From assembly GCF_001646655.1 (NCBI RefSeq), contig NZ_LPZN01000066.1, positions 1 to 34,348 on the forward strand: a stretch of DNA of 34,348 bases. The letters run 5' to 3'. This stretch comes from Rhodococcus gordoniae (GTDB taxonomy: Bacteria; Actinomycetota; Actinomycetes; Mycobacteriales; Mycobacteriaceae). Under the pieces are notes generated by a model. The model ran no database searches and was not told the DNA's origin. It worked only from the letters and a program-made list of their open reading frames with translations. Below, piece by piece: positions 1 through 8,322 of this stretch. Positions within the stretch are counted from its first letter, which is position 1. Every line of letters begins with the position of its first letter. Position numbers and translations under genes: made by a program.

Positions 1-985
1 CTAATCTGGTGCAACTCGGGAGATTTACGATCCCAGGCCGGCTGACGGTCAAGGACACTCGCCCCACCAGAGACCGCCTGACGATCGCGTCTTCCCAATC
101 TGGGACCTCGGCGTCGAGAGTGCCATCGGCCTCCGCGTGACCTTCCTCGGAGTCGGCCTCGATGCGCAGCTGGAGCAAGGTATTCGCGGCGATGGACCCG
201 AAGTCGACCATGGCCACCCATTCCGTAACGAAGGACGCCGGAAAGCTCTCCACACCGAAGTAGGAAGGCCCAGAACCGAGGGTGAACAAGAGGCCTTCGG
301 AAATGCGCGCGGCATCTGCAGTAAAGAAGGCACGAACCGACAACCCGGAAGTAACGTCACCGGTATCGGCCGGGCGACCTTGGAACCGAAGGATTCCGCC
401 TCCACCGCCGCCTCCACCCGGCCACCTACCGTGGCCGCCGTCAAGGTTGACGTCGACTCCTTCGGGTAGCCGGGCGATTCCCACAATGGTCAACATGCCA
501 CCGTTGCCACCACCGCCCCCGGCGTACCCGCCCTCACCGCCGACCTTGAAGATCGCGTTGCGGAAATCCATGTGTGTGGATCCGGATTCGTAGAAGGCGG
601 CCGAGAGTTGAAGTGCGGTCAAAAGGCCTTCGGGCTCAGGTGGTCGGGGGGCCTGCCGGGCTGCTGTTTCGTGTTCACGCTTCAGGTTGTGTAGGTACTC
701 GGTGGTGAACCTATCGAGGTTGTTCTCATCGTCGACGACCGCATGATGCACCTTGCACATGATGATCAGGTTGTCGAACCCCTGACGTTCTTCATCGGTT
801 TGACCCGCGTCGTACCGAGGTCCGCCGACGCTGTGAGCATTGATGTGGCATACCTCGGAGACGACCGTCCCAGTACCGGTCTCGACGATCTCAGTAGTGC
901 ACTCGGGAAACGCACAGCGATTCATCGACAGGGCATAAAGCCTCTTGATCACCGAGTCTCGCGGACGGGTGGTTCTGCTGGCCAT
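1..985 (-). CDS. HNH endonuclease with glycine-rich domain (partial, C-terminus beyond left edge)
   Basis: The frame stays open from the ATG at 985 to the first base of the window, about 328 codons, so the C-terminus is missing. GGAGAGG lies about 10 nt upstream of the start. An HNH (zinc-finger type) nuclease fold is visible: Cys24/Cys29, then Cys46-His47-Ile (the catalytic His region), Asn72-Leu-Ile, Cys77 and His80-His81. This matches DNA-cleaving HNH proteins of restriction and other defence systems. Residues 149-197 form two runs made almost entirely of glycine, separated by a hydrophobic strand. The remainder (200-328) looks beta-rich and is not recognised. The gene lies 26 bp downstream of the coiled-coil membrane gene on the same strand, so the two are probably co-transcribed. 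Nuclease activity is inferred from the motif. The glycine-rich part could be a binding or assembly domain, but its role is unknown. Confidence 0.85.
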   Translation of the reverse strand, partial: MASRTTRPRDSVIKRLYALSMNRCAFPECTTEIVETGTGTVVSEVCHINAHSVGGPRYDAGQTDEERQGFDNLIIMCKVHHAVVDDENNLDRFTTEYLHNLKREHETAARQAPRPPEPEGLLTALQLSAAFYESGSTHMDFRNAIFKVGGEGGYAGGGGGNGGMLTIVGIARLPEGVDVNLDGGHGRWPGGGGGGGGILRFQGRPADTGDVTSGLSVRAFFTADAARISEGLLFTLGSGPSYFGVESFPASFVTEWVAMVDFGSIAANTLLQLRIEADSEEGHAEADGTLDAEVPDWEDAIVRRSLVGRVSLTVSRPGIVNLPSCTRL

Positions 986-1011
986 CAGGATTCAGATCCT
1001 CTCCGTCGAGT

Positions 1012-1599
1012 TCAGTTCACCAGAGACCATGTGCCACAACGTTTGCTGGTGAAAGCAACATCGCTGGGCTGGATCGTCACAACCGCAGGTCCGCTCTCGT
1101 TGCCGTTCGCGAGAATCTCACCGAGTTCGCCACTGGTGCCGCTCGAACGCTGCCAGTAGCAACGCGAACCACCGCTGTTCCGGTAAGTACCTGGATTGAT
1201 ATCGATGCCCACCAGGAAGATGCCGTCGCCGTTGATGACGTTCTTCGCTGCCTCGCGCTCCTTCGGCAGCAACTCCTGCTCGCGTCGTGAGAGGTCGGCG
1301 CCCTTCTCGTCGAGGGTCTTCCGCCTACTGTCGAGCGCCGCGTTCGAGGCCTCCTTCGCTTCTGCGAAATCTCGTTCGCGTTGTGCGATCTCCTCGTCGC
1401 GCTGATCGGCGTCCTGCTCGCGCTGGTCCAGCGCAGCCGAACGACTGTCGAGAGGATCGGAACCCACAACGAAGCCGATTCCACCGCCAACGAGTAGTGC
1501 AGCGACGAGAACGAGAATGGCCGGCCAACGTCGGCGCTTCCGAGGACTCACCGTCGTCGTTGCGGCAAGGTCGGCAGAGGGAGGGATGTACTCGGACAA
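1012..1599 (-). CDS. Membrane-anchored coiled-coil protein, function unknown
   Basis: The protein has 195 residues. The best start is a TTG at 1599, with AGGAAA five bases upstream. Residues 1-25 are cytoplasmic with a basic RKRRR cluster. A single membrane helix follows (about 26-46, alanine/valine/glycine-rich), then a long charged helix rich in Q, R, E and D (about 50-120) that should form a coiled coil. The C-terminal domain (about 125-195) starts with a GDGIFLVGIDINPGTY stretch and contains two cysteines. I recognise this module as common in actinobacterial exported or surface proteins, but it has no assigned function. The topology suggests the C-terminal domain lies outside the membrane. 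It is the probable first gene of a two-gene unit with the HNH nuclease. It could be a sensor or anchor for that nuclease, or an unrelated envelope protein; the sequence does not decide. Confidence 0.75.
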   Translation of the reverse strand: MSEYIPPSADLAATTTVSPRKRRRWPAILVLVAALLVGGGIGFVVGSDPLDSRSAALDQREQDADQRDEEIAQRERDFAEAKEASNAALDSRRKTLDEKGADLSRREQELLPKEREAAKNVINGDGIFLVGIDINPGTYRNSGGSRCYWQRSSGTSGELGEILANGNESGPAVVTIQPSDVAFTSKRCGTWSLVN

Positions 1600-1717
1600 G
1601 ACGGTTTCCTGTCAACGTCGTTACTCCGCGGATACGTGGTGTTCCGTACGGAGTGCACTCGCCTGTACGAGAGCCGGACAGATTTGCACAACCCTCCGAC
1701 AAGTTCGTGACGACTCT

Positions 1718-3013
1718 CTACTTGCCGCGGGGAGCCGCAGGTGCGCGACCGTGAGGTGGCGAGATTCGCGTGTCGAAACGTGTGCTGGCGAGTCGGCGCT
1801 CGGCCAGCCCCACCAAGTCGAGGATCTCCCGCGCGATGTACCCGGTGGTACCGCGCTCGACGCTCTTGCGGGAGAGAATGCCGGCTTCGGCGAGTTCCTC
1901 CAGGGAAGCCCGTGCCGCCGGAAACGAGACTTCGAGAATTCGCTCCACCGTTCTCGCCGTCAGAACTGGGGCCTCAGGGAGGCGATCCAGCAGTCGCGAG
2001 GTAGCAGAACCTGCACGTGGTTCGGGACGCAATCCCCGTCCGGTGCGGAATGTGGTCAACCGCTCGAACCACGACGATCGAAGCTCTGCCACGTCGTCCG
2101 CCAGCTTCCGCGCCTGCTCGGTGGCGATGTGTGCGGCCTCGATGAAAAGGCTCAACCACGCGGAGACGCCCTCGATCGACTCGGAGGCGGTGGCGTCACC
2201 GAGGTATCGGTACGCGGTGAGGCCGTCGACGTACCGTTCGCTGAGGGTGGCCAGCACCAAACTGATCGGGAGTACCGCGTCGGGTGAAAGTCCGCGCCGC
2301 GCGAGAACGGTGTGGATCAACGCCCGGCCGACCCGGCCGTTGCCGTCGGTGAACGGGTGGATCGTTTCGAACTGGGCATGGATCAATCCCGCCTGCACCA
2401 GTGGTCCGTGAAGCCCACCGTTCAGATACGCGACGAGATCCTCCATGTGGCTCGGCACCAGTTCGGGAGCCGGAGGAACGAACTCGGCATCCAGCGGATG
2501 CCAGTTCGTGCCGCCGATCCAGTTCTGGACTCGACGCAATCCGTGATGCCGTTCGTCAGGTAGCAGTGCGGCGTGGAGTGATTCGATGTCGCCGACTGTC
2601 ACCGCCTCTGTGGAGACGAGTTCGTTCGAGGCGCGGCGAAGGATCGTGATGTTGTTTGCGACGAGCCGTGCTTGCGCGCTGAATCCGCGCACGTCTTCGC
2701 TCTGGGCCAATTCGGCCAATGCCACTTGCTGGGGTGACGGTGCGATTCCTTCGATCATCGAACTTGCGATCGCCTCGGACCGCAAGAGCAAACGAGACAG
2801 AGCTGCCAAGCCGGCTGCGCCCGGCCCGGTGCTGAGACTGCGGATCTCTCGCTCTGTGACCGCGGCTCGTGCGGTCACTTCCGGGGGCAACACCACCGCG
2901 CGGGTGACGAGGAGGTCCGGCTGGTAGGTCTCGTAGGTACCGCCGCGGCGATCGCGCGCTACCAGACCCGATGCGAGGTCGGGCTCCCAAAAGTGCCTTC
3001 GGACGTCGGCCAT
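1718..3013 (-). CDS. Fic family protein (AMP-transferase) with C-terminal winged helix
   Basis: The protein has 431 residues. The Fic catalytic motif HPFTDGNGRVGR is complete at 219-230. Proteins with this motif transfer AMP (or another nucleotide part) from NTP to a hydroxyl side chain of a target. Residues 84-89 read SSMIEG, matching the (S/T)xxxE(G/N) inhibitory helix N-terminal to the Fic core, so the enzyme should be self-inhibited (class II layout). The N-terminus is the Fic_N-type domain. The C-terminal 80-100 residues look like a winged helix-turn-helix (a VSFPAARASLEELAEAGIL segment), so DNA binding and autoregulation are plausible. The ATG at 3013 was chosen as the start. The promoter side carries a near-perfect repeat (3045-3070) shared with the divergent nuclease-helicase gene. 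Fic genes are often found inside type I restriction loci. The target is unknown. Confidence 0.92.
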   Translation of the reverse strand: MADVRRHFWEPDLASGLVARDRRGGTYETYQPDLLVTRAVVLPPEVTARAAVTEREIRSLSTGPGAAGLAALSRLLLRSEAIASSMIEGIAPSPQQVALAELAQSEDVRGFSAQARLVANNITILRRASNELVSTEAVTVGDIESLHAALLPDERHHGLRRVQNWIGGTNWHPLDAEFVPPAPELVPSHMEDLVAYLNGGLHGPLVQAGLIHAQFETIHPFTDGNGRVGRALIHTVLARRGLSPDAVLPISLVLATLSERYVDGLTAYRYLGDATASESIEGVSAWLSLFIEAAHIATEQARKLADDVAELRSSWFERLTTFRTGRGLRPEPRAGSATSRLLDRLPEAPVLTARTVERILEVSFPAARASLEELAEAGILSRKSVERGTTGYIAREILDLVGLAERRLASTRFDTRISPPHGRAPAAPRGK

Positions 3014-3044
3014 GGCGGTGATATCCCTACATTGTGACGCGAGT

Positions 3045-3070
3045 TATCAAAGTTTGCTGTATCAAACTTT
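3045..3070. promoter_or_regulatory. Operator-like AT-rich repeat between fic and the HsdR-like gene
   Basis: TATCAAAGTTT (3045-3055) and TATCAAACTTT (3060-3070) are direct repeats with a 15-bp period. At the same time AAAGTTTG (3049-3056) and CAAACTTT (3063-3070) form a perfect 8-bp inverted repeat around a 6-bp spacer. The AT-richness stands out in this GC-rich DNA. It lies 32 bp before the fic start and about 150 bp before the divergent gene. A binding site for the Fic winged helix is the simplest reading; this is inference. Confidence 0.6.
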
Positions 3071-3218
3071 AACAGCGTGGGAGTTGGTTGAAGGTTGTGA
3101 ACGGTGACGGTCTCGCAGAGCATTGTCGGATCTGCCGTGTAGCGTCACCCGGCTCGGCACCGATAGAGGCACGATGGGTCGAACAGGTGCGACCCGACTA
3201 CAAGGAGGACCAGAGGGC

Positions 3219-6200
3219 ATGGTGGGGAACTTCGACTTCCTTCAGGCCGAGTGGCCACAGCTGCACGCCGAGGCGAAGAAAGCCGAGCGCGACGCCCTGT
3301 TCGACCCGCGCACCACCTGTTTCTACGCACGCCGCACCGTCGAACTCGTCGTCAAGTGGCTGTACCGAGTCGAGGAGATCCAGGTCCCCTACAAGAGCGA
3401 CCTCGCGGCTCGCCTGCACGACCCGGTCTTCAAGACGGTCGTTCCTCCGCAAGTGCTTCCGAAGATGAACCTGATCCGGGAGTACGGCAACAAGGCCGTT
3501 CACGAAGCCAAACCGGTTTCGCAGGACGTCGGTCGCCGAGTACTCGCCGAGCTCTTCCACATCCTGTCGTGGCTCGCGCGCACCTATGCCACTCAGCTCA
3601 GCAGCAAGCCGGCCCCGACCGCGCAGTTCGATCCGGCACGACTTCCCAAGCCCGGCGGTGGGGCAGTGGTGGCGAAGTCGCTGGCCCAGCTCAAGAAACT
3701 CGAAGACCAGCTCGCCGAGAAGGATCAGCAGCTCGAGGACGCCGAAGAGCAGCGTCGCCTGCTCATCGAGCAGCTCGAAGGGCGCAACGCCGAGATCGAG
3801 GCCAAAGAACTCGTCACCAAGAACCTCGAAGAGCTCGTCGCGCAGCTTCAGCAGCAGGTCGCCGAAGCGCAGGCGGCGGCTCGCGCTGTACCCGACACCC
3901 ACGACTACGACGAAGCGCAGACCCGCCGCGACATCATCGACCTCCTCCTGGCCGAGGCCGGATGGTCGGACGACAGGGTGGGCAAGGAAGTGCCCGTCAC
4001 CGGCATGCCCGACGGCAAGAACGGATTCGTCGACTACGTGCTGTGGAGCGCGGACGGCCTGCCCCTGGCTGTCGTGGAAGCCAAGCGCACGTCGATGGAC
4101 GCTGTCGCGGGGCAGCAGCAGGCCAGGCTGTATGCCGACAGGCTCGAAGCGCAGTACGGCCAGCGCCCGATCATCTACTACACCAACGGGTTCGAAACCT
4201 ACATCTGGGACGACCTGCACTACGCACCACGCACGATCGAGGGTTTTCACACGCGCGACGAGTTGACGCTCGAGATGCAGCGCCGTCGCACCCGTAAACC
4301 GCTCGCATCCATCGAAATCCCCAAGCACATCGCCGGCCGCCCCTACCAGGAAGCGGCGTTACGACAGGTGACCGAGCACTTCGAGAACGACCGCGAGCGT
4401 GCGGCGCTGCTCGTCATGGCAACAGGGTCAGGTAAGACACGAACCGTCATCGCGCTCACCGACATGCTCATGCGCGCCAATTGGGTCAAGCGGGTGCTGT
4501 TCCTCGCCGACCGCGTTGCTCTCGTCAAGCAGGCCGTGAACGCTTTCAAGACCCACCTGCCCGACTCGGCTCCCGTCAACCTGCTCACCGACAAGAACAC
4601 CGAAGGTCGCGTCTACGTCGCTACCTATCCCACGATGATGGGCCTGATCAACGAAATGGAGGACGGCAAGCGGCGCTTCGGCCCAGGGCATTTCGACCTC
4701 GTCGTCATCGACGAGGCCCACCGCTCGGTGTACCAGAAGTACCGGCGCATCTTCGAGTACTTCGACTCGCTTCTACTCGGACTCACTGCCACTCCCAAGG
4801 ACGAGGTCGACTACAACACCTACAAGTTGTTCAACCTCGAAACCGGCGTTCCCACAGGAAACTACGAACTCGACGATGCCATCGCCGACGGCTATCTCGT
4901 CCCGCCGCGTGCCGTGACGGTACCGCTCGCGTTTCCTTTGAAGGGGATCAAGCGCAGTGAGCTGTCCGAAGAAGAACGTCAGCGGTGGGAGTCCACCGAC
5001 TGGGGTGACGACGCGGACGAGGACGAACTGCCGGACGCAGTAGCCGCCGAAGCGGTCAACAAGTGGCTGTTCAACACCGACACCGTCGACAAGGCACTCG
5101 AAGTGCTGATGACCCGCGGGCACAAGGTCGCGGGTGGGGATCGGCTCGGGAAGACGATCATCTTCGCGAAGAACCAGAAGCACGCCCAGTTCATCGCCGA
5201 CCGATTCGATCACAACTACCCGCAGTACAAGGGCAGCTTCGCGCGGGTCATCACCCACGCGGTCTCCCACGGTCAGGATCTCATCGACAAGTTCTCGCAG
5301 CCCGACCAGGAACCCCACATCGCGATCTCCGTCGACATGCTCGATACCGGTATCGATGTGCCCGAGGTCGTGAACCTGGTGTTCTTCAAGCCGGTTCGGT
5401 CGAAGTCGAAGTTCTGGCAGATGGTCGGACGTGGCACACGTCTGTGCCCGGACCTGTACGGGCCGGGACAGGACAAGGAAGACTTCTTCATCTTCGACCT
5501 GTGCGGCAACTTCGAGTTCTTCGATCAATATCCCGACGCCTCCGAAGGCGCCCTTGCGCGTCCTTTGTCGGCGCGGCTGTTCGAAGCACGAACGGAAATG
5601 CTCGTCGCGCTCGAGAAGGCTGCCGACTATCCGGTTCTGCGGACCGAGACGGCCGACCGGCTCCACCGCACCGTCCTCGGGATGAACACCGAGAACTTCC
5701 TGGTGCGGCCGCGGCGCCGCGAGGTCGAGAAGTACTCGGATCGCAGCGCGTGGGATTCGCTGAACGAGCAGAAGGCGGCGGAGATCGTCGAATCACTGGC
5801 CGATCTCCCCACCGCAGTTCGTGACAGCGACGAGATGGCCAAGCGGTTCGACCTTGTCATCCTGCGAGGGCAACTATCGGTGCTCTACGGCGACGGTGCG
5901 CTGCCGAAGTACGAGACGCCCATCCGTGAGATCGCCGACGGATTGCTCGAGCAGCTGTCCATCCCGAAGGTAGCTGCCAAGGAGACGTTGCTCCGCGAAG
6001 TGGCGTCCGACGAATGGTGGCAGGACATCACGCCTCCGATGCTCGAATACGCCCGTAAGGAACTGCGGTCGCTCGTCGGTCTCCTGGAGAAGAAGAAGCG
6101 CACGATCGTCTACACCGACTTCCAGGACACGCTCGGTGAGGTCGTCGAGCGCGCCATGCCCGAACTGCGATCGGGGACCGACACCGACCGGTTCAACGCC

Positions 6201-6659
6201 AAGGTGCGCGACTACCTCCGCTACCAGCCCGACAACCTGGCTTTGCAGAAACTCCGATCGGGCAAGCCTCTCACCGAAGCGGACCTGGCGTCTCTCGAGG
6301 AACTCCTCGTCCGCAGCGGCGCCGGGGAGCGCGAAGACTTCGAACGTGCGGTGGAGAACGCGAAAGGCCTCGGCCGTTTCGTGCGGTCGCTGGTGGGGCT
6401 CGACAAGCAAGCCGTGCAACAGGCCTTCGCTGATTTCTTGGAAGGCCGGACGGCCACGGCCGGCCAGATCGATTTCGTCAACCTGATCGTCGCGCACCTC
6501 ACGAAGCACGGTGCCATGGATCCGGGTCTGCTGTACGAGACGCCGTTCACCGACTACGCGCCGCAGGGGCCGGATCAGGTCTTCGAACCCGAGCAGGCCC
6601 TGCGGCTCGTCCAAACCATCCGCGCGGTCAACGACTCGGCGGACGTAAGGAGCGCATAG
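3219..6659 (+). CDS. HsdR-like nuclease-helicase with N-terminal DUF4145 domain (orphan type I restriction R subunit)
   Basis: The start is the ATG at 3219, preceded by AAGGAGG at 3202-3208. An in-frame ATG at 3123 has no ribosome site. The protein has 1146 residues. Approximate layout: 13-120 DUF4145-type helical domain; 154-218 coiled coil; 235-310 HsdR_N nuclease with the PD-(D/E)XK residues Asp272, Glu287 and Lys289; 370-560 DEAD-like motor with Walker A ATGSGKT (401-407), DEAH (498-501) and TAT (523-525); second RecA domain ending in QMVGRGTR (734-741); and a C-terminal EcoEI-type R domain. Such enzymes move along DNA and cleave it. Type I R subunits normally need HsdM and HsdS, and neither is in the window; the next gene downstream is unrelated and convergent. 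It may pair with subunits elsewhere or act alone. The divergent fic gene shares the upstream region. Confidence 0.9.
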   Translation: MVGNFDFLQAEWPQLHAEAKKAERDALFDPRTTCFYARRTVELVVKWLYRVEEIQVPYKSDLAARLHDPVFKTVVPPQVLPKMNLIREYGNKAVHEAKPVSQDVGRRVLAELFHILSWLARTYATQLSSKPAPTAQFDPARLPKPGGGAVVAKSLAQLKKLEDQLAEKDQQLEDAEEQRRLLIEQLEGRNAEIEAKELVTKNLEELVAQLQQQVAEAQAAARAVPDTHDYDEAQTRRDIIDLLLAEAGWSDDRVGKEVPVTGMPDGKNGFVDYVLWSADGLPLAVVEAKRTSMDAVAGQQQARLYADRLEAQYGQRPIIYYTNGFETYIWDDLHYAPRTIEGFHTRDELTLEMQRRRTRKPLASIEIPKHIAGRPYQEAALRQVTEHFENDRERAALLVMATGSGKTRTVIALTDMLMRANWVKRVLFLADRVALVKQAVNAFKTHLPDSAPVNLLTDKNTEGRVYVATYPTMMGLINEMEDGKRRFGPGHFDLVVIDEAHRSVYQKYRRIFEYFDSLLLGLTATPKDEVDYNTYKLFNLETGVPTGNYELDDAIADGYLVPPRAVTVPLAFPLKGIKRSELSEEERQRWESTDWGDDADEDELPDAVAAEAVNKWLFNTDTVDKALEVLMTRGHKVAGGDRLGKTIIFAKNQKHAQFIADRFDHNYPQYKGSFARVITHAVSHGQDLIDKFSQPDQEPHIAISVDMLDTGIDVPEVVNLVFFKPVRSKSKFWQMVGRGTRLCPDLYGPGQDKEDFFIFDLCGNFEFFDQYPDASEGALARPLSARLFEARTEMLVALEKAADYPVLRTETADRLHRTVLGMNTENFLVRPRRREVEKYSDRSAWDSLNEQKAAEIVESLADLPTAVRDSDEMAKRFDLVILRGQLSVLYGDGALPKYETPIREIADGLLEQLSIPKVAAKETLLREVASDEWWQDITPPMLEYARKELRSLVGLLEKKKRTIVYTDFQDTLGEVVERAMPELRSGTDTDRFNAKVRDYLRYQPDNLALQKLRSGKPLTEADLASLEELLVRSGAGEREDFERAVENAKGLGRFVRSLVGLDKQAVQQAFADFLEGRTATAGQIDFVNLIVAHLTKHGAMDPGLLYETPFTDYAPQGPDQVFEPEQALRLVQTIRAVNDSADVRSA

Positions 6660-6691
6660 AACCCGCGATCCCAGCGGCGCGGTTGCCGGGA

Positions 6692-8218
6692 CTACCCACT
6701 ACGGCTGGGCATCCCGAACGGCCGCGCGGCCACCGCGACCCACTCCCGCCACGGCGGGCAGGGTGGGGGAGGACGACCGTTCAGGAAGCGGATGGCCGCG
6801 TCCTCGAAGGCCGGTGACAGCGGAAGGTCGGGGTGGGCAGTCCGGGCCGGGCATCCGTTTCGTTCGACGTCGAAGTGCCAGTCGCTCGCCAGGGGTAGAT
6901 CGGTGACAGACGGAAGAGTCATCGCTCGCACTGTCGCGGGAAGTGGTCGGTCCAGAATGGATTCTGCTGCCCCCACCGTGCCGAGCAGTTCCCGGGCCGC
7001 GGGGGTCTCGGGATCGAAGTGGAGGTGGACAAGGTCGGTGACGGGGACGGCGGCGCGCATCATGTCGCCCACGACCCGCCCCGGTTCGTTCACATGTGGT
7101 GGCGGGTAGCCGGTGGGGGTGCTCGGAAACGGGCCGATCAGCAGAAGAGCGTCGACGGCGACCCGCCCGCTGGCGACTGCTTCCCACACCACCCAGACGG
7201 CGTGCGAATGCGCCGCGACCACCAGTGGGCGAGGTAGCGCCGACGCCTGTTGGGCGAACAGGTCGACCTGCTCTTCGAACGGACGTTGGGTGTCGCTCGG
7301 CCCGTAGGGCGCACCCGTGCGGATCGGGCAGGTCGCGTTGTGTTGCGGCTGTCCGTCGCCCGGCCCGGCATAGGAGAAGTAGTACACCTGCTCGCATCGG
7401 TAACCGAGACGGTGCACGTCCATCGCATGGATCCTGCCCTGCCCCGATGCCGAGTTGATCCCGGACAGGATCAGCAACGAACCCGTCTGCGGCGGACCGG
7501 GTTCGGGCTCGTCGGGCCCTCGCGTCGTGACGAACGCGATCGACACGGCGACGAGCACCGCGACGAACGCGGCCAGGACCGACCTCGGTCTACGCAGCGG
7601 AGAACGCTCCATCATTGCGATCGTCAGGCCGGTCGCGAGGGCGGAGACCGGTACGAGCGGCACCGTGAGGACGGGAAGCCGGTCTGCCACGGCGCCGAGC
7701 GTGACGATCACGGCGCAATACGGCACTGTCACTTCGATCCGTAGCCCACGACGCCATGTCGGTGCCCCCGCTTCCCGCAATCGGAATCGGCCCTGCCAGG
7801 GGACCGGGCCGAGGACGAACATCGACACTGCGATCAGGGCGAGGGCGGGCCAGAACACCCGGGCATAGAGCACCGCGTATGCGGTGGCGTCGGCGCACGC
7901 TGCCACCAGCACCGGCCCGAATGCGACCGCATAGAACAGAGCCGCACAGCGCAGACGCCGGACGTCGAGGCCGCCCAGGAGCCACGCCATGAGCACGACT
8001 CGGGCTACGGCGACCAGAGCGAACAGGATCAGGAAGACCGGCCACGACGGTGCCCGCGACATCAGGACCCGCAGGTCGGTGAACTGATCCAGGGGCGGCA
8101 GGGCGACCAGGTGGATCAGTCCGGGCCAGGTCGGGATCACATTCGTCGCGGCGAGCAGCACGACGAACGCCGCTCCGGCCGCGAGCGGCCACCACCGCGT
8201 CCACTGTCCCTGTCGCAT
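6692..8218 (-). CDS. Multi-pass membrane protein with C-terminal alpha/beta-hydrolase-like domain
   Basis: The protein has 508 residues. The ATG at 8218 has AGGAG eight bases upstream. About six or seven hydrophobic helices occupy residues 11-231 (roughly 11-29, 59-83, 91-112, 117-138, 165-180, 183-202, 213-231). A proline-rich linker follows (235-245), then a soluble domain that begins SLLILSGINSASGQG and should lie on the outer face. Its nucleophile elbow reads AHSHA with Ser338, in place of the usual GxSxG, after the strand PLVVAA. A distant histidine in SDWHFD may complete a triad. Lipase or esterase activity is inferred only. The last part is proline- and arginine-rich. It is convergent with the HsdR-like gene (32 bp) and divergent from the TerD gene. 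I do not recognise the family by name. Confidence 0.75.
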   Translation of the reverse strand: MRQGQWTRWWPLAAGAAFVVLLAATNVIPTWPGLIHLVALPPLDQFTDLRVLMSRAPSWPVFLILFALVAVARVVLMAWLLGGLDVRRLRCAALFYAVAFGPVLVAACADATAYAVLYARVFWPALALIAVSMFVLGPVPWQGRFRLREAGAPTWRRGLRIEVTVPYCAVIVTLGAVADRLPVLTVPLVPVSALATGLTIAMMERSPLRRPRSVLAAFVAVLVAVSIAFVTTRGPDEPEPGPPQTGSLLILSGINSASGQGRIHAMDVHRLGYRCEQVYYFSYAGPGDGQPQHNATCPIRTGAPYGPSDTQRPFEEQVDLFAQQASALPRPLVVAAHSHAVWVVWEAVASGRVAVDALLLIGPFPSTPTGYPPPHVNEPGRVVGDMMRAAVPVTDLVHLHFDPETPAARELLGTVGAAESILDRPLPATVRAMTLPSVTDLPLASDWHFDVERNGCPARTAHPDLPLSPAFEDAAIRFLNGRPPPPCPPWREWVAVAARPFGMPSRSG

Positions 8219-8322
8219 CCGCGGGACTCCTGTTGCCGACTGCCTCGAATGTAAGGGATGCGATGGTGGACGAGCGAACGAGGAAAACTCCTCGTGGACG
8301 CCCGCACGGACAGGAGGACCGT

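Noticed and set aside
8233-8322. Longer N-terminus for the TerD-like protein
   Set aside because: There is no ribosome site at 8233, whereas AGGAGG lies in front of the ATG at 8323 and the domain begins there.
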